A stretch of 64,000 bases of DNA, taken from contig NZ_JAJVDH010000002.1 in NCBI RefSeq assembly GCF_022758145.1, forward strand, positions 1 through 64,000. Reading direction: 5' to 3'. The translations under genes and the position numbers were made by a program. This document shows, one piece after another, positions 8,270 to 16,145 of the stretch; positions within the stretch are counted from its first letter, which is position 1; each line of letters opens with the position of its first letter. The DNA comes from Pontibacter vulgaris. GTDB taxonomy: Bacteria > Bacteroidota > Bacteroidia > Cytophagales > Hymenobacteraceae. A model generated the notes under the pieces. It was given only the letters and a program-made list of their open reading frames with translations. It was not told the origin of the DNA and searched no databases.

Positions 8270-9208
8270 TTATACTTCCTCCTCATTCTCCTGCTCTTCC
8301 CGGCCATTTTGCAGATAAGCTGTATAGTTCTTCAGCTGCTCGGCCAGTTTTTCTCCGCCTTTTATACCAAAGTCCAATGTACGAATCGGGAACGGGAACA
8401 TGATCTTATTCTGATCGAAGGCCTTTTTTATGCGGATGATGGCATCGCTTTTAGCACCAACATAATCAACCTGCCGGCTATACGATACCCAGAAACGCGC
8501 TTTAAAAGTAATGGCGCTATCTCCGAAAGCATCAAACATTACTTCTATTTTGCGGGTTTTTACGCGGTTCTTCACATCTTCCAGGGCTTCTATTACGATG
8601 TGCTGCACCTGCTCCAGGTCTTCGGCATACGAAACGCCTACTTCCAGATCAATGCGCCGCATGCCGTTTGATGAAAAGTTAGTGAGCGGGTTCTCGAAAA
8701 CCATTTTGTTAGGCAACTTTACCCGCTCGCCTGTTGTCTGCCGGATGTCTACCGTACGCAAGGTAATGCGCTCTATCACGCCAAAATATTTGTTCGTTTC
8801 GATCATATCGCCCACGCCAAAAGGCTTTTGCACGGCAATAATAACCCCCGAAATAAAGTTGGCGGCAATATCCTGAAAGGCAAAGCCCAGGGCCAAACCA
8901 ATAATACCCACACCAGCCAGCAACGACACTACTACTTTATCAAGCTGCAGTATGCTAAGTACAAAAAAGAAACCCACCAGCACCAGCGAGATGTAAAGCA
9001 ACGTTGAGACGAGGTTATTCAGCGCCTGGCTGTGAGAAAACCGGTTTATAACCTTATCAAGCGCATTGCGAGCAATACGGGCAATAAAAAACGTAACTAT
9101 GAGCAGGATAAGCGCCACAAATATGTTTGGCAACATAAGCACCAAGTGGTTACCCCAAAGCTGGAGCTTTTTAAGCAGCAGGTCCAGCGCCTTATCCAGG
9201 TCTTGCAT
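8270..9208 (-). CDS. Small-conductance mechanosensitive channel (MscS family)
   Basis: A 312-residue protein with three hydrophobic helices (about 22-45, 65-88 and 92-120). The third is Gly/Ala-rich (LLAGVGIIGLALGFAFQD), as in the MscS pore helix. The beta-domain signature ANFISGVIIAVQKPFGVGDMIE follows, then the cytoplasmic alpha/beta cage domain. MscS channels release solutes on osmotic downshock. Length is close to E. coli MscS with a short extra acidic tail (EEQENEEEV). Single gene on its strand, convergent with the upstream small gene. Confidence 0.93.
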   Translation of the reverse strand: MQDLDKALDLLLKKLQLWGNHLVLMLPNIFVALILLIVTFFIARIARNALDKVINRFSHSQALNNLVSTLLYISLVLVGFFFVLSILQLDKVVVSLLAGVGIIGLALGFAFQDIAANFISGVIIAVQKPFGVGDMIETNKYFGVIERITLRTVDIRQTTGERVKLPNKMVFENPLTNFSSNGMRRIDLEVGVSYAEDLEQVQHIVIEALEDVKNRVKTRKIEVMFDAFGDSAITFKARFWVSYSRQVDYVGAKSDAIIRIKKAFDQNKIMFPFPIRTLDFGIKGGEKLAEQLKNYTAYLQNGREEQENEEEV

Positions 9209-9253
9209 TTGATGGTTTTGTATAAGGGTTTATACTATACTTTTAAAAAGCGG

Positions 9254-10273
9254 TCAGGCCCATACTCTGGTACCTTCAGTGCAATTACGGCACATTTCTA
9301 CCTCGGTTCTGGAGCGTAGTAATTTCTGCCGGAAATTGTTGTAGGCCGGGCCTCTCCATACTTGCTTAAAGCCTGCCTGCTGCACATCGCCCATGCGGTA
9401 CTCCGCGTCTTTATCAAAGCAACAAGGCACTACCAAACCATCCCAGGTAATTACACAGGAGTGCCACATTTTCCAGCAATGGTTCAGCAGTTTGTTTTTG
9501 ATGCCATACGTACCATCGCCGTTATTTTTGTACCTAGCGTAGTAATCTATAGTTGGGATAAGTGGGGACCCTTGTTCATAATTATAGATCTGGGCGGTTT
9601 TAAAAACCACTTCATCAACGCCCAGTTCTTGGGCCAACTGCTTCACATCTTCCAATTGATGCTCGTTTGGCCGAACAACTAAAAACTGGAACATAATGTG
9701 TGGCGTGTTTGACTTAAGCTCCCTTTTCCATTTTACAACATTCCGAGTTCCTTCCAGCACTTTGTCCAGTTTCCCGCCTATGCGGTAAGCTGCGTAAGTT
9801 TCCTGTGTAGTTCCGTCTATTGATACAATTAACCTGTCCAGCCCGGATTCCACGGTTTTGCGGGCCGTTTCATCATCTAAAAAATGGGCGTTAGTAGAAG
9901 TGGCGGTGTATATACCTTTACTGGATGCATACTTTACCAGCTCCAGAAAGTTTTTGTGTAAGTATGGCTCGCCCTGAAAATAGAAAATAAGGTATAGCAA
10001 CCTACGGTGCAGTTGATCTATGGTCTGCTTAAAGAGCTCATCCTGCAGCATGCCGGTAGGGCGCGTAAAAGAGCGCAGGCCGCTGGGGCATTCGGGACAG
10101 CGAAGGTTGCAGGACGTGGTAGGCTCCAGCGAAATGCTAAGCGGATAACCCCAATGCCTTGCCTTACCTGTAAACCTGGAAAGCACGTAACTGCCAACCA
10201 CCTGCATCGCATTAAATACCCGCAGAGGCGTTAGTTTGCGGGCAAAATTCAGGCTATCGGTCAGGTGTAACAT
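9254..10273 (-). CDS. Radical SAM protein with SPASM domain
   Basis: A 339-residue protein. The [4Fe-4S] radical-SAM motif is Cys55-x3-Cys59-x2-Cys62 in TSCNLRCPECPSG, followed by FQGEPYLH and SIDGTTQETY motifs of the TIM barrel. The C-terminal third has seven cysteines, including CWKMWHSC, VPCCFDK and CRNCTEG, the pattern of a SPASM domain binding auxiliary Fe-S clusters. Such enzymes modify peptides or act in cofactor or glycan maturation. There is no candidate peptide substrate gene next to it, so the reaction is unknown. The gap to the MscS gene is 45 bases on the same strand. Confidence 0.9.
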   Translation of the reverse strand: MLHLTDSLNFARKLTPLRVFNAMQVVGSYVLSRFTGKARHWGYPLSISLEPTTSCNLRCPECPSGLRSFTRPTGMLQDELFKQTIDQLHRRLLYLIFYFQGEPYLHKNFLELVKYASSKGIYTATSTNAHFLDDETARKTVESGLDRLIVSIDGTTQETYAAYRIGGKLDKVLEGTRNVVKWKRELKSNTPHIMFQFLVVRPNEHQLEDVKQLAQELGVDEVVFKTAQIYNYEQGSPLIPTIDYYARYKNNGDGTYGIKNKLLNHCWKMWHSCVITWDGLVVPCCFDKDAEYRMGDVQQAGFKQVWRGPAYNNFRQKLLRSRTEVEMCRNCTEGTRVWA

Positions 10274-10341
10274 TCTGGTTCAGGTATATTGTAGTTGGTG
10301 GCAAGTCTGGTTGGTAAGTATAAAATAGCATTAAAATAAAA

Positions 10342-10362
10342 GGGCAGCCGCTCTGGCTGCCC
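10342..10362 (-). terminator. Terminator of the eRF1-like gene
   Basis: GGGCAGCC and GGCTGCCC form an 8-bp GC-rich stem with a 5-base loop, followed on the minus strand by TTTTATTTTAA. It lies 45 bases past the stop at 10407. Confidence 0.85.
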
Positions 10363-10406
10363 CACTAAGTTATACTATATGGCAGTAACGCCCAAACTAT
10401 AGCATT

Positions 10407-11579
10407 TTAGTATCTAAAAAGTGCTCTTACGTTACCACTGTCACCTACTTCAGACATGCCGTTGTAGCTGCTTACAAACACTCTGCCACCCTGCGAAAGG
10501 GTTTTAATAGCTGCCAGATTTATAAGATCGTCGTCGCCGCGCTGGTATTCATCGTGCACAACAGCGGTAGCATTTTTAGCATCATAAGCACCCCAGACCG
10601 GCTGGCCAGGTGCAATAAACAAAGTATCTACGCGGCCATGTATAGCTTCTGCAGCCACAGTGGCAATATCCTCGGAGGTAACGCCGGTACCGGCAACATT
10701 CTCGTAGCGCGAAAGCGAATCGGAATGGTTTTGCTGCATAAGCGGCCTTACCAGCTCAAGCGCTTTTTCATGAATGACATTGGCACTCATGCCCGCAGCA
10801 CTTTCATTTACATTAATATTGCCCTGTACTATGTTTTTATACTTGCTGATGTTGCGGTAAATGGCGCAGTAATGGTCTACGCCGGCTAGTACCAGCGGTT
10901 CGTGCTCATCATGCAGTATTTGTTGCAGGTTATTGTCTATTTCCAGCATAAACTCTCGTACGCGTTCATGCTCTTCATCACCTTTCTGTGAGCCTGCTCC
11001 GTGCAAAATATTGGTGCCATTAACAGTAGAGGTAGAGTTATGGAAATCCTGGTCATGGCCTTTTACATCAAAGCGCAACGCCTCGTTCATACTGGATGGC
11101 ACAAACGCAGTAATATCTATTGGCCTGATGCGCTCTATAGTTGCTTCGTAAAAACCTACCTTCTCGCGGTTGAGGCAAAGTATAAAAAAGCGTCCGTTCT
11201 GGCTGAGCACCGGCAGGATAGGAGTGAAGTAAAACTGATCCAATACATATACCATTTCAGAAACAGCTATAGGCAAACTATAATGTTTCGAGAATCCTTT
11301 GGTTATAAAAACCACCAGTCCTTCGCTTTGATGGCGCCAGAAATTAGTATCCGCTAACAGCGTTTCGGCAGGTTTTATATAGGTTTCTATTTCTTCATCC
11401 GGAACATCATGCCTGGCAAGCAGTGCTTTTGCCTCACGTATCTTGTTCTTAAAGAGCGTCTGGTCCTGACCATTTAATACTTCGTTACCCGATCTGTGCG
11501 TTGGTATGTAGATGGAGATGCACAAGCCATTCTGTACATTAAGCAGATCCTCAATGTCCTTTTTTTTGATTAATGCCAT
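10407..11579 (-). CDS. Bacterial archaeo-eukaryotic release factor (eRF1-like, baeRF) family protein
   Basis: A 390-residue protein whose N-terminal part (CISIYIPTHR, LFKNKIREAKALL) and C-terminal part (VDTLFIAPGQPVWGAYD, AAIKTLSQGGRVFV) match the bacterial eRF1-like families with pelota/eRF1 central and C-terminal folds. I believe it is the family 3-like group. The eRF1 GGQ loop is not seen, though a GAGSQKGDEEHER stretch occupies the middle. Proposed roles are ribosome rescue or hibernation-type binding, but no member is well characterised. Monocistronic, bounded by its own terminator. Confidence 0.82.
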   Translation of the reverse strand: MALIKKKDIEDLLNVQNGLCISIYIPTHRSGNEVLNGQDQTLFKNKIREAKALLARHDVPDEEIETYIKPAETLLADTNFWRHQSEGLVVFITKGFSKHYSLPIAVSEMVYVLDQFYFTPILPVLSQNGRFFILCLNREKVGFYEATIERIRPIDITAFVPSSMNEALRFDVKGHDQDFHNSTSTVNGTNILHGAGSQKGDEEHERVREFMLEIDNNLQQILHDEHEPLVLAGVDHYCAIYRNISKYKNIVQGNINVNESAAGMSANVIHEKALELVRPLMQQNHSDSLSRYENVAGTGVTSEDIATVAAEAIHGRVDTLFIAPGQPVWGAYDAKNATAVVHDEYQRGDDDLINLAAIKTLSQGGRVFVSSYNGMSEVGDSGNVRALFRY

Positions 11580-11725
11580 AGTTTAATGGTTTATAAAATA
11601 TCAGAAAACAAAAACCGGCCATACCCCTGAAATTACTGCAGAGGTGTGAAATTTAATTACGCAGCTACTCATACAACGGTTATTTATACCTCCGATATAG
11701 AAATTAAATAACCCGGTAAAACATA

Positions 11726-11760
11726 AAAAGCCCGACACCTTTTCTGGTACCGGGCTTTTT
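11726..11760 (-). terminator. Terminator of the TlpA-like gene
   Basis: Arms AAAAGCCCG (11726-11734) and CGGGCTTTT (11751-11759), with a T-rich tail on the minus strand, lie 20 bases past the stop of the gene at 11780-13195. Confidence 0.85.
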
Positions 11761-11779
11761 AAAGTATATAAATGTACGC

Positions 11780-13195
11780 TTACCGCGCCGACGCCTGATC
11801 GCTGCTGTTTAAGTAGCGTGTGATCTCGTTAGGCGTTTCCCGGTCGGTTGGGCGGCGTGCCTTAATACTAATGATATCGCCGTTGCCATCTATCAGGAAG
11901 TAAGCCGGGGCATCTTTCAGCCCGAATTGTTTTGCCAGTTCGGCAGTACCCTGATGCAGGTTTATACCTTGCAGCTGTTTCTTCTTAACCATATTCTGCC
12001 AGGCAGCTACATCGTCATCCAGGCTGATGTTTATGAATGCAACGTTCTTGCCGGCAAATTTACCAATCAGTTCCTGCAGGTGTGGCTGCTCTACAAGGCA
12101 AAGGCCGCAGTCGGTGCGCCAAAAAGAAAGGTATATCAGCTTGCCCTTAAAATCGCTAAGGTTTGTTTCTTTGCCGTTTACATCTGCCAGCTTAAATGCA
12201 GGGGCAGCGCTACCGGCAGCCAGCTCTCGGTTATTGGAAAGTGTGGCTAAAAAAGCTGTTGCTTCGGGCAGTTTATAGTTGTTATTAAAATCCTGTACAA
12301 TTTCCTGGCTATACTTTACATGGCCTTTCTGCAACGATTGTTTAAGTACCTGCAGCAGTGCTATAGTTTGTGCATTGCCTGTAAACTTCTGTTTAGCCAG
12401 GTTATAGCTTGCTTTGTAGTAAGTAGCATCGGTTTCCTTCAGGCCGGCCTGCTTTGCCAGATACGAAGTATAATTGCACAGGAAGGTTGTATAAGAACTG
12501 CTGAGCAGGTTAGCAGGGCGCTGCAGATCAAGCTCATTCAGGAAAGAATAATAACCGGCAGAAGGGATCAGTCGCTTCTCGCTCATTACAATACGCTCGC
12601 GCAGGTCTATGTAAGTCAGCCTGTCGTTGGCGTAGTTAAAATCGATCTCGGCCTGGGCGTAGGCTTTAAACTTTTCAGAAACCGGGTACTTGCTCAGGTA
12701 TTTCTCTAAGTTTTTAAGCTGATCTTTTTTACGGCTGTCCAGAAAAGCAAGAAACTCCTTCTCGCGGAACCTGATGTTGTCGGGCAGCACCTGGTAATCT
12801 TCTTCTTCATCAAAGCGCAAAGTATAAGCTGCCAGGTAGTTATTCTCGTTGGCGCCTTTGCCTTCAAATTTTATACTTTTAATGAAATTATCGCCGTCGA
12901 AAGCTACCGTAAGAGCAAAACCCGGCTCCAGGTAAACAGGAATAGATTCGTTGCCATGCACCAGTTCTGACATAGTTGGCGCTGTAACCGGCGCTTCCAG
13001 CACGAACTGGTCTTTTGTAAGCGTTGCTTTTGTTTCTGCCTCCTGCGGCACCAGTTGCGAAGGGCGTGTTACAAGTATAACCTCATCGGCCAGCGAGTTA
13101 GTTACTTTACCTTTCAGGATGGCTTTGGATTGAGCAGATACGTTTGAGGCCACTGACAGGAAAGCCAGCAGCAGGAGTAAATGTACTTTTTTCAT
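11780..13195 (-). CDS. TlpA/ResA-like thioredoxin-fold protein, exported
   Basis: A 471-residue protein with an N-terminal signal peptide ending near SNVSAQ. It has a roughly 300-residue N-terminal region typical of Bacteroidota AhpC/TSA-TlpA proteins (DUF4369-like in part) and a C-terminal thioredoxin domain. The active site reads FWRTDCGLC, a CxxC motif with Gly-Leu between the cysteines. The cis-proline region follows as LKDAPAYFLID. It should act in periplasmic disulfide reduction or cytochrome maturation, substrate unknown. Single gene with its own terminator. Confidence 0.88.
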   Translation of the reverse strand: MKKVHLLLLLAFLSVASNVSAQSKAILKGKVTNSLADEVILVTRPSQLVPQEAETKATLTKDQFVLEAPVTAPTMSELVHGNESIPVYLEPGFALTVAFDGDNFIKSIKFEGKGANENNYLAAYTLRFDEEEDYQVLPDNIRFREKEFLAFLDSRKKDQLKNLEKYLSKYPVSEKFKAYAQAEIDFNYANDRLTYIDLRERIVMSEKRLIPSAGYYSFLNELDLQRPANLLSSSYTTFLCNYTSYLAKQAGLKETDATYYKASYNLAKQKFTGNAQTIALLQVLKQSLQKGHVKYSQEIVQDFNNNYKLPEATAFLATLSNNRELAAGSAAPAFKLADVNGKETNLSDFKGKLIYLSFWRTDCGLCLVEQPHLQELIGKFAGKNVAFINISLDDDVAAWQNMVKKKQLQGINLHQGTAELAKQFGLKDAPAYFLIDGNGDIISIKARRPTDRETPNEITRYLNSSDQASAR

Positions 13196-13398
13196 GGGTA
13201 AGCTAAAAGTTGAACATCTGAAGCGCTTTTCGCACTGTTTACACTATAAAATATACTTATCTGGCAAGCATTTATACTTAGCCACCAGGCAGGTATTCCC
13301 CTGAACAGCAAGGCTATAGTATAAAATTCCAAAGCAAATAAATTTTCAGAATTTCGCAGAAAGAAGCAACCTGTTCCACTAAAATTACGGCTGACAGC

Positions 13399-14778
13399 TT
13401 ACCCGAACAAGCCTGTAAAAACCTCCTCCAGTCGGCCAAAAGCATGTATGTTTATTGAGAACTTGCTCAGGTCTACGCCCTTCTTGTTATACTTTGAAAT
13501 GTAGATATCGCGGAAGCCAAGTTTTTCAGCTTCTGTTATCCGGTTCTCTACACGATTAACGGCACGTACCTCGCCACCCAAACCAACTTCCGCGGCAAAA
13601 CAGGTGGTGCTTGGTATGGCAATATCCTCGAAAGACGAAAGTATGGAGGCACAAACAGCCAGGTCAAGGGCAGGGTCTTCTACTTTTAGGCCGCCGGCAA
13701 TGTTCAGGAACACATCCTGCACACCCAGGCGATAGCCTCCCCGTTTTTCCAGAACGGCCAGCAGCATGTTCAGGCGCTTGCCATCGAAACCGGTGCTGGT
13801 ACGCTGCGGTGTACCGTAGGTGGCGGGGCTTACAAGGCTTTGCACTTCTATCAGCAGAGAGCGGTTTCCTTCCAAGGTAGCACCAATGGCAATGCCACTG
13901 AAAGCATCCTCGCGTTGCGTTATCAGGATTTCCGATGGGTTGCTCACCTCGCGCAGGCCAGATCCCAGCATTTCGTAAATACCTAACTCAGAAGTAGATC
14001 CGAATCGATTTTTAGACGTGCGAAGTATACGGTAGGTCATGTGGCGGTCGCCTTCAAAAGTAAGTACGGTATCTACCATGTGCTCCAGAATCTTTGGCCC
14101 GGCCAGGTTGCCTTCTTTGGTTATGTGGCCGATCAAAAATACCGGCGTACCGCTTTCTTTCGCAAATTTCAAGAGCTCGGCAGTACATTCGCGTACCTGG
14201 CTAACACTGCCTGCTCCGGCCTCTATAAAAGAGGAGTGAAGCGTTTGAATAGAGTCTACTACCAGCACTTGCGGGCGCAGCATTTCTATTTGCTTGAATA
14301 TATTCTGGGTACCGGTTTCGGTAAGTATAAAGCAATCGGATGTTTGGGCTACAAGGCGCTCAGCGCGCATTTTTATCTGCTGCTCACTTTCCTCGCCGCT
14401 AACGTAAAGCACGCGCAAGCCGCTCAGGCTAAGGGCAATCTGCAACATCAGGGTAGATTTACCAATACCCGGCTCGCCGCCAATCAAAACCATAGACCCC
14501 GGCACAATACCACCACCTAACACGCGGTTAAGCTCCTGGTCCTGCGTCAGGATGCGTTGCTGCTCCTGGTAAGTGATATCAGCAATTGGTTTGGGCTTGC
14601 TCGATACCTGTGCCGAGCTGCTGCCCACCTTCCAGGCGGTGGTTGGCGTCAGCTCTTCGCGTTGTACTACTTCTTCTACATAGGTATTCCATTCGCCGCA
14701 GGCAGGGCACTTACCAATCCATTTAGCCGATTGTGCGCCACAGTTCTGGCAGAAGTAGGATGTTTTTATTTTAGCCAT
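13399..14778 (-). CDS. radA: DNA repair protein RadA (Sms)
   Basis: A 459-residue RadA. The N-terminal zinc finger has Cys10, Cys13, Cys24 and Cys27 (CQNCG...CPACGEW), followed by a RecA-like ATPase with Walker A GGEPGIGKST near residue 97, the RadA-specific KNRFG motif, and a C-terminal Lon-protease-like domain (VGLGGEVRAV). RadA is a DnaB-like helicase that aids branch migration in recombination and repair. Length is normal. The upstream region has a TAAATTTG element on the minus strand at 14820-14827. Confidence 0.97.
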   Translation of the reverse strand: MAKIKTSYFCQNCGAQSAKWIGKCPACGEWNTYVEEVVQREELTPTTAWKVGSSSAQVSSKPKPIADITYQEQQRILTQDQELNRVLGGGIVPGSMVLIGGEPGIGKSTLMLQIALSLSGLRVLYVSGEESEQQIKMRAERLVAQTSDCFILTETGTQNIFKQIEMLRPQVLVVDSIQTLHSSFIEAGAGSVSQVRECTAELLKFAKESGTPVFLIGHITKEGNLAGPKILEHMVDTVLTFEGDRHMTYRILRTSKNRFGSTSELGIYEMLGSGLREVSNPSEILITQREDAFSGIAIGATLEGNRSLLIEVQSLVSPATYGTPQRTSTGFDGKRLNMLLAVLEKRGGYRLGVQDVFLNIAGGLKVEDPALDLAVCASILSSFEDIAIPSTTCFAAEVGLGGEVRAVNRVENRITEAEKLGFRDIYISKYNKKGVDLSKFSINIHAFGRLEEVFTGLFG

Positions 14779-14819
14779 TAAATCGAGATTCTACTTAATG
14801 TTTACTTTTCTATTTATAA

Positions 14820-14827
14820 CAAATTTA
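14820..14827 (-). promoter_or_regulatory. Possible -7 element upstream of radA
   Basis: The minus strand reads TAAATTTG, a match to TAnnTTTG, about 42 bases before the radA ATG. The surrounding DNA is AT-rich, so a chance match is quite possible. Confidence 0.3.
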
Positions 14828-14978
14828 ACGATAACTTATGGCATTGCCACCTTATACTTAGGACATATATGAGCACTGCGCTAGCTTAAAAATATCATGC
14901 TATATATTTAATTATAACTATTTTTGATTGCTCACGTTTTGCAACTCACAATATTATTTAAATCAATCTTTAACCCGT

Positions 14979-16136
14979 ATGAGGATCTTCAGGTTTGCCT
15001 TCGCTTTAATATGCTTTGCCATTGCTTCACCTATATTATGTACAGCACAGGACCAGGGATACATCATTACAATGGAGGCCGATACGGTAAGAGGTATACT
15101 GCAAACCAGTAAGGCACAGCAATCAAGTATAAAGTTTAAGCCAGAAGGTGGCCAGGTCTTTACAGAATACACTGCCCGGCAAATTAAAGGCTATGGTATA
15201 GAGAATGTTGTTTTTAAAAGCAGAGGAGTACTGATTGATAATAAAGAGCAGATTGTTTTCCTGAGAGTTATTGCAGACGGGCCAACAACGTTATATGGGG
15301 CACTAAACCCAATTGCGAACGCTACATATTTTATTCAGAAGCCGGAAAGCCCTGTTATGCCCTTGTTCCGGGATTATTACAAAGGCACTTTAGCCGCTAC
15401 GCTAAACAATTGCGCTTCTTTAAAAATTGCTGCTGATGGCAGAAACCTGCCAGCTTATACTGCTACCGCTCTTTCTGAGTTCGTTGCCAAGTATAACTCC
15501 TGTACTTATCCTGGCCAAACAACTAATATTAACCTGGCTCATAACAGGATAAATGTAGGATACGGCGCCAGAGCAGGATTCATAAGCTCAAGGCTTACAT
15601 TAGAATCTTCCTTACCCGAAGATGTATACACCTTCGAACCTGATAATAAACTAATGGCAGGTTTGTTTATGAATATTAGCATGGAAGGAAAAAGGCTTTC
15701 TATACAACCGGAGGTTTCTTTTGTGAAGCACAGCTTTGTAAGTTACTATAATTACGAACACCCGCACGCCATGGATTATGAACTGAAGTATACCTACACT
15801 GCCACTTATCTTCAGGCGCCGCTTTTGCTCAAGTATACTTTTGGTAATGCAAGGGTAAAACCGTTTTTAAATGCTGGGCCAAGTATAAGCTTTATACTTT
15901 CGAATGATGCAAGCCAGACAATAACTTATGAAACCGGCCAAGCTACGCATACTACTTATACTAAAGACAACCGGGTGGTTGGCTACCTTGGAGGCGCAGG
16001 TATAAACTTTGAAATAATTAATAAGCGCCAGCTGTTTATGGAAGCACGTTACTCCAGAGACCTATCAAACAATAACACTGAAAACAGGAGATCTGTCATT
16101 AACAGCTTGCAGCTTTCGGCAGGAATTATACTTTAG
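14979..16136 (+). CDS. Outer-membrane beta-barrel protein, porin-like
   Basis: A 385-residue protein from the ATG at 14979, which opens a clean signal peptide (MRIFRFAFALICF...LCTAQ). An in-frame upstream start at 14928 would put polar residues before it. The N-terminal 170 residues form a soluble-looking region, and from about residue 190 the alternating pattern (INVGYGARAGF, GLFMNISMEG, PLLLKYTFGNARVKPFLNAGP) is that of an 8-10-strand outer-membrane barrel ending in LQLSAGIIL. Function unknown. It is alone on its strand, convergent with the histidine kinase gene. Confidence 0.8.
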   Translation: MRIFRFAFALICFAIASPILCTAQDQGYIITMEADTVRGILQTSKAQQSSIKFKPEGGQVFTEYTARQIKGYGIENVVFKSRGVLIDNKEQIVFLRVIADGPTTLYGALNPIANATYFIQKPESPVMPLFRDYYKGTLAATLNNCASLKIAADGRNLPAYTATALSEFVAKYNSCTYPGQTTNINLAHNRINVGYGARAGFISSRLTLESSLPEDVYTFEPDNKLMAGLFMNISMEGKRLSIQPEVSFVKHSFVSYYNYEHPHAMDYELKYTYTATYLQAPLLLKYTFGNARVKPFLNAGPSISFILSNDASQTITYETGQATHTTYTKDNRVVGYLGGAGINFEIINKRQLFMEARYSRDLSNNNTENRRSVINSLQLSAGIIL

Positions 16137-16145
16137 CACCTGGGC

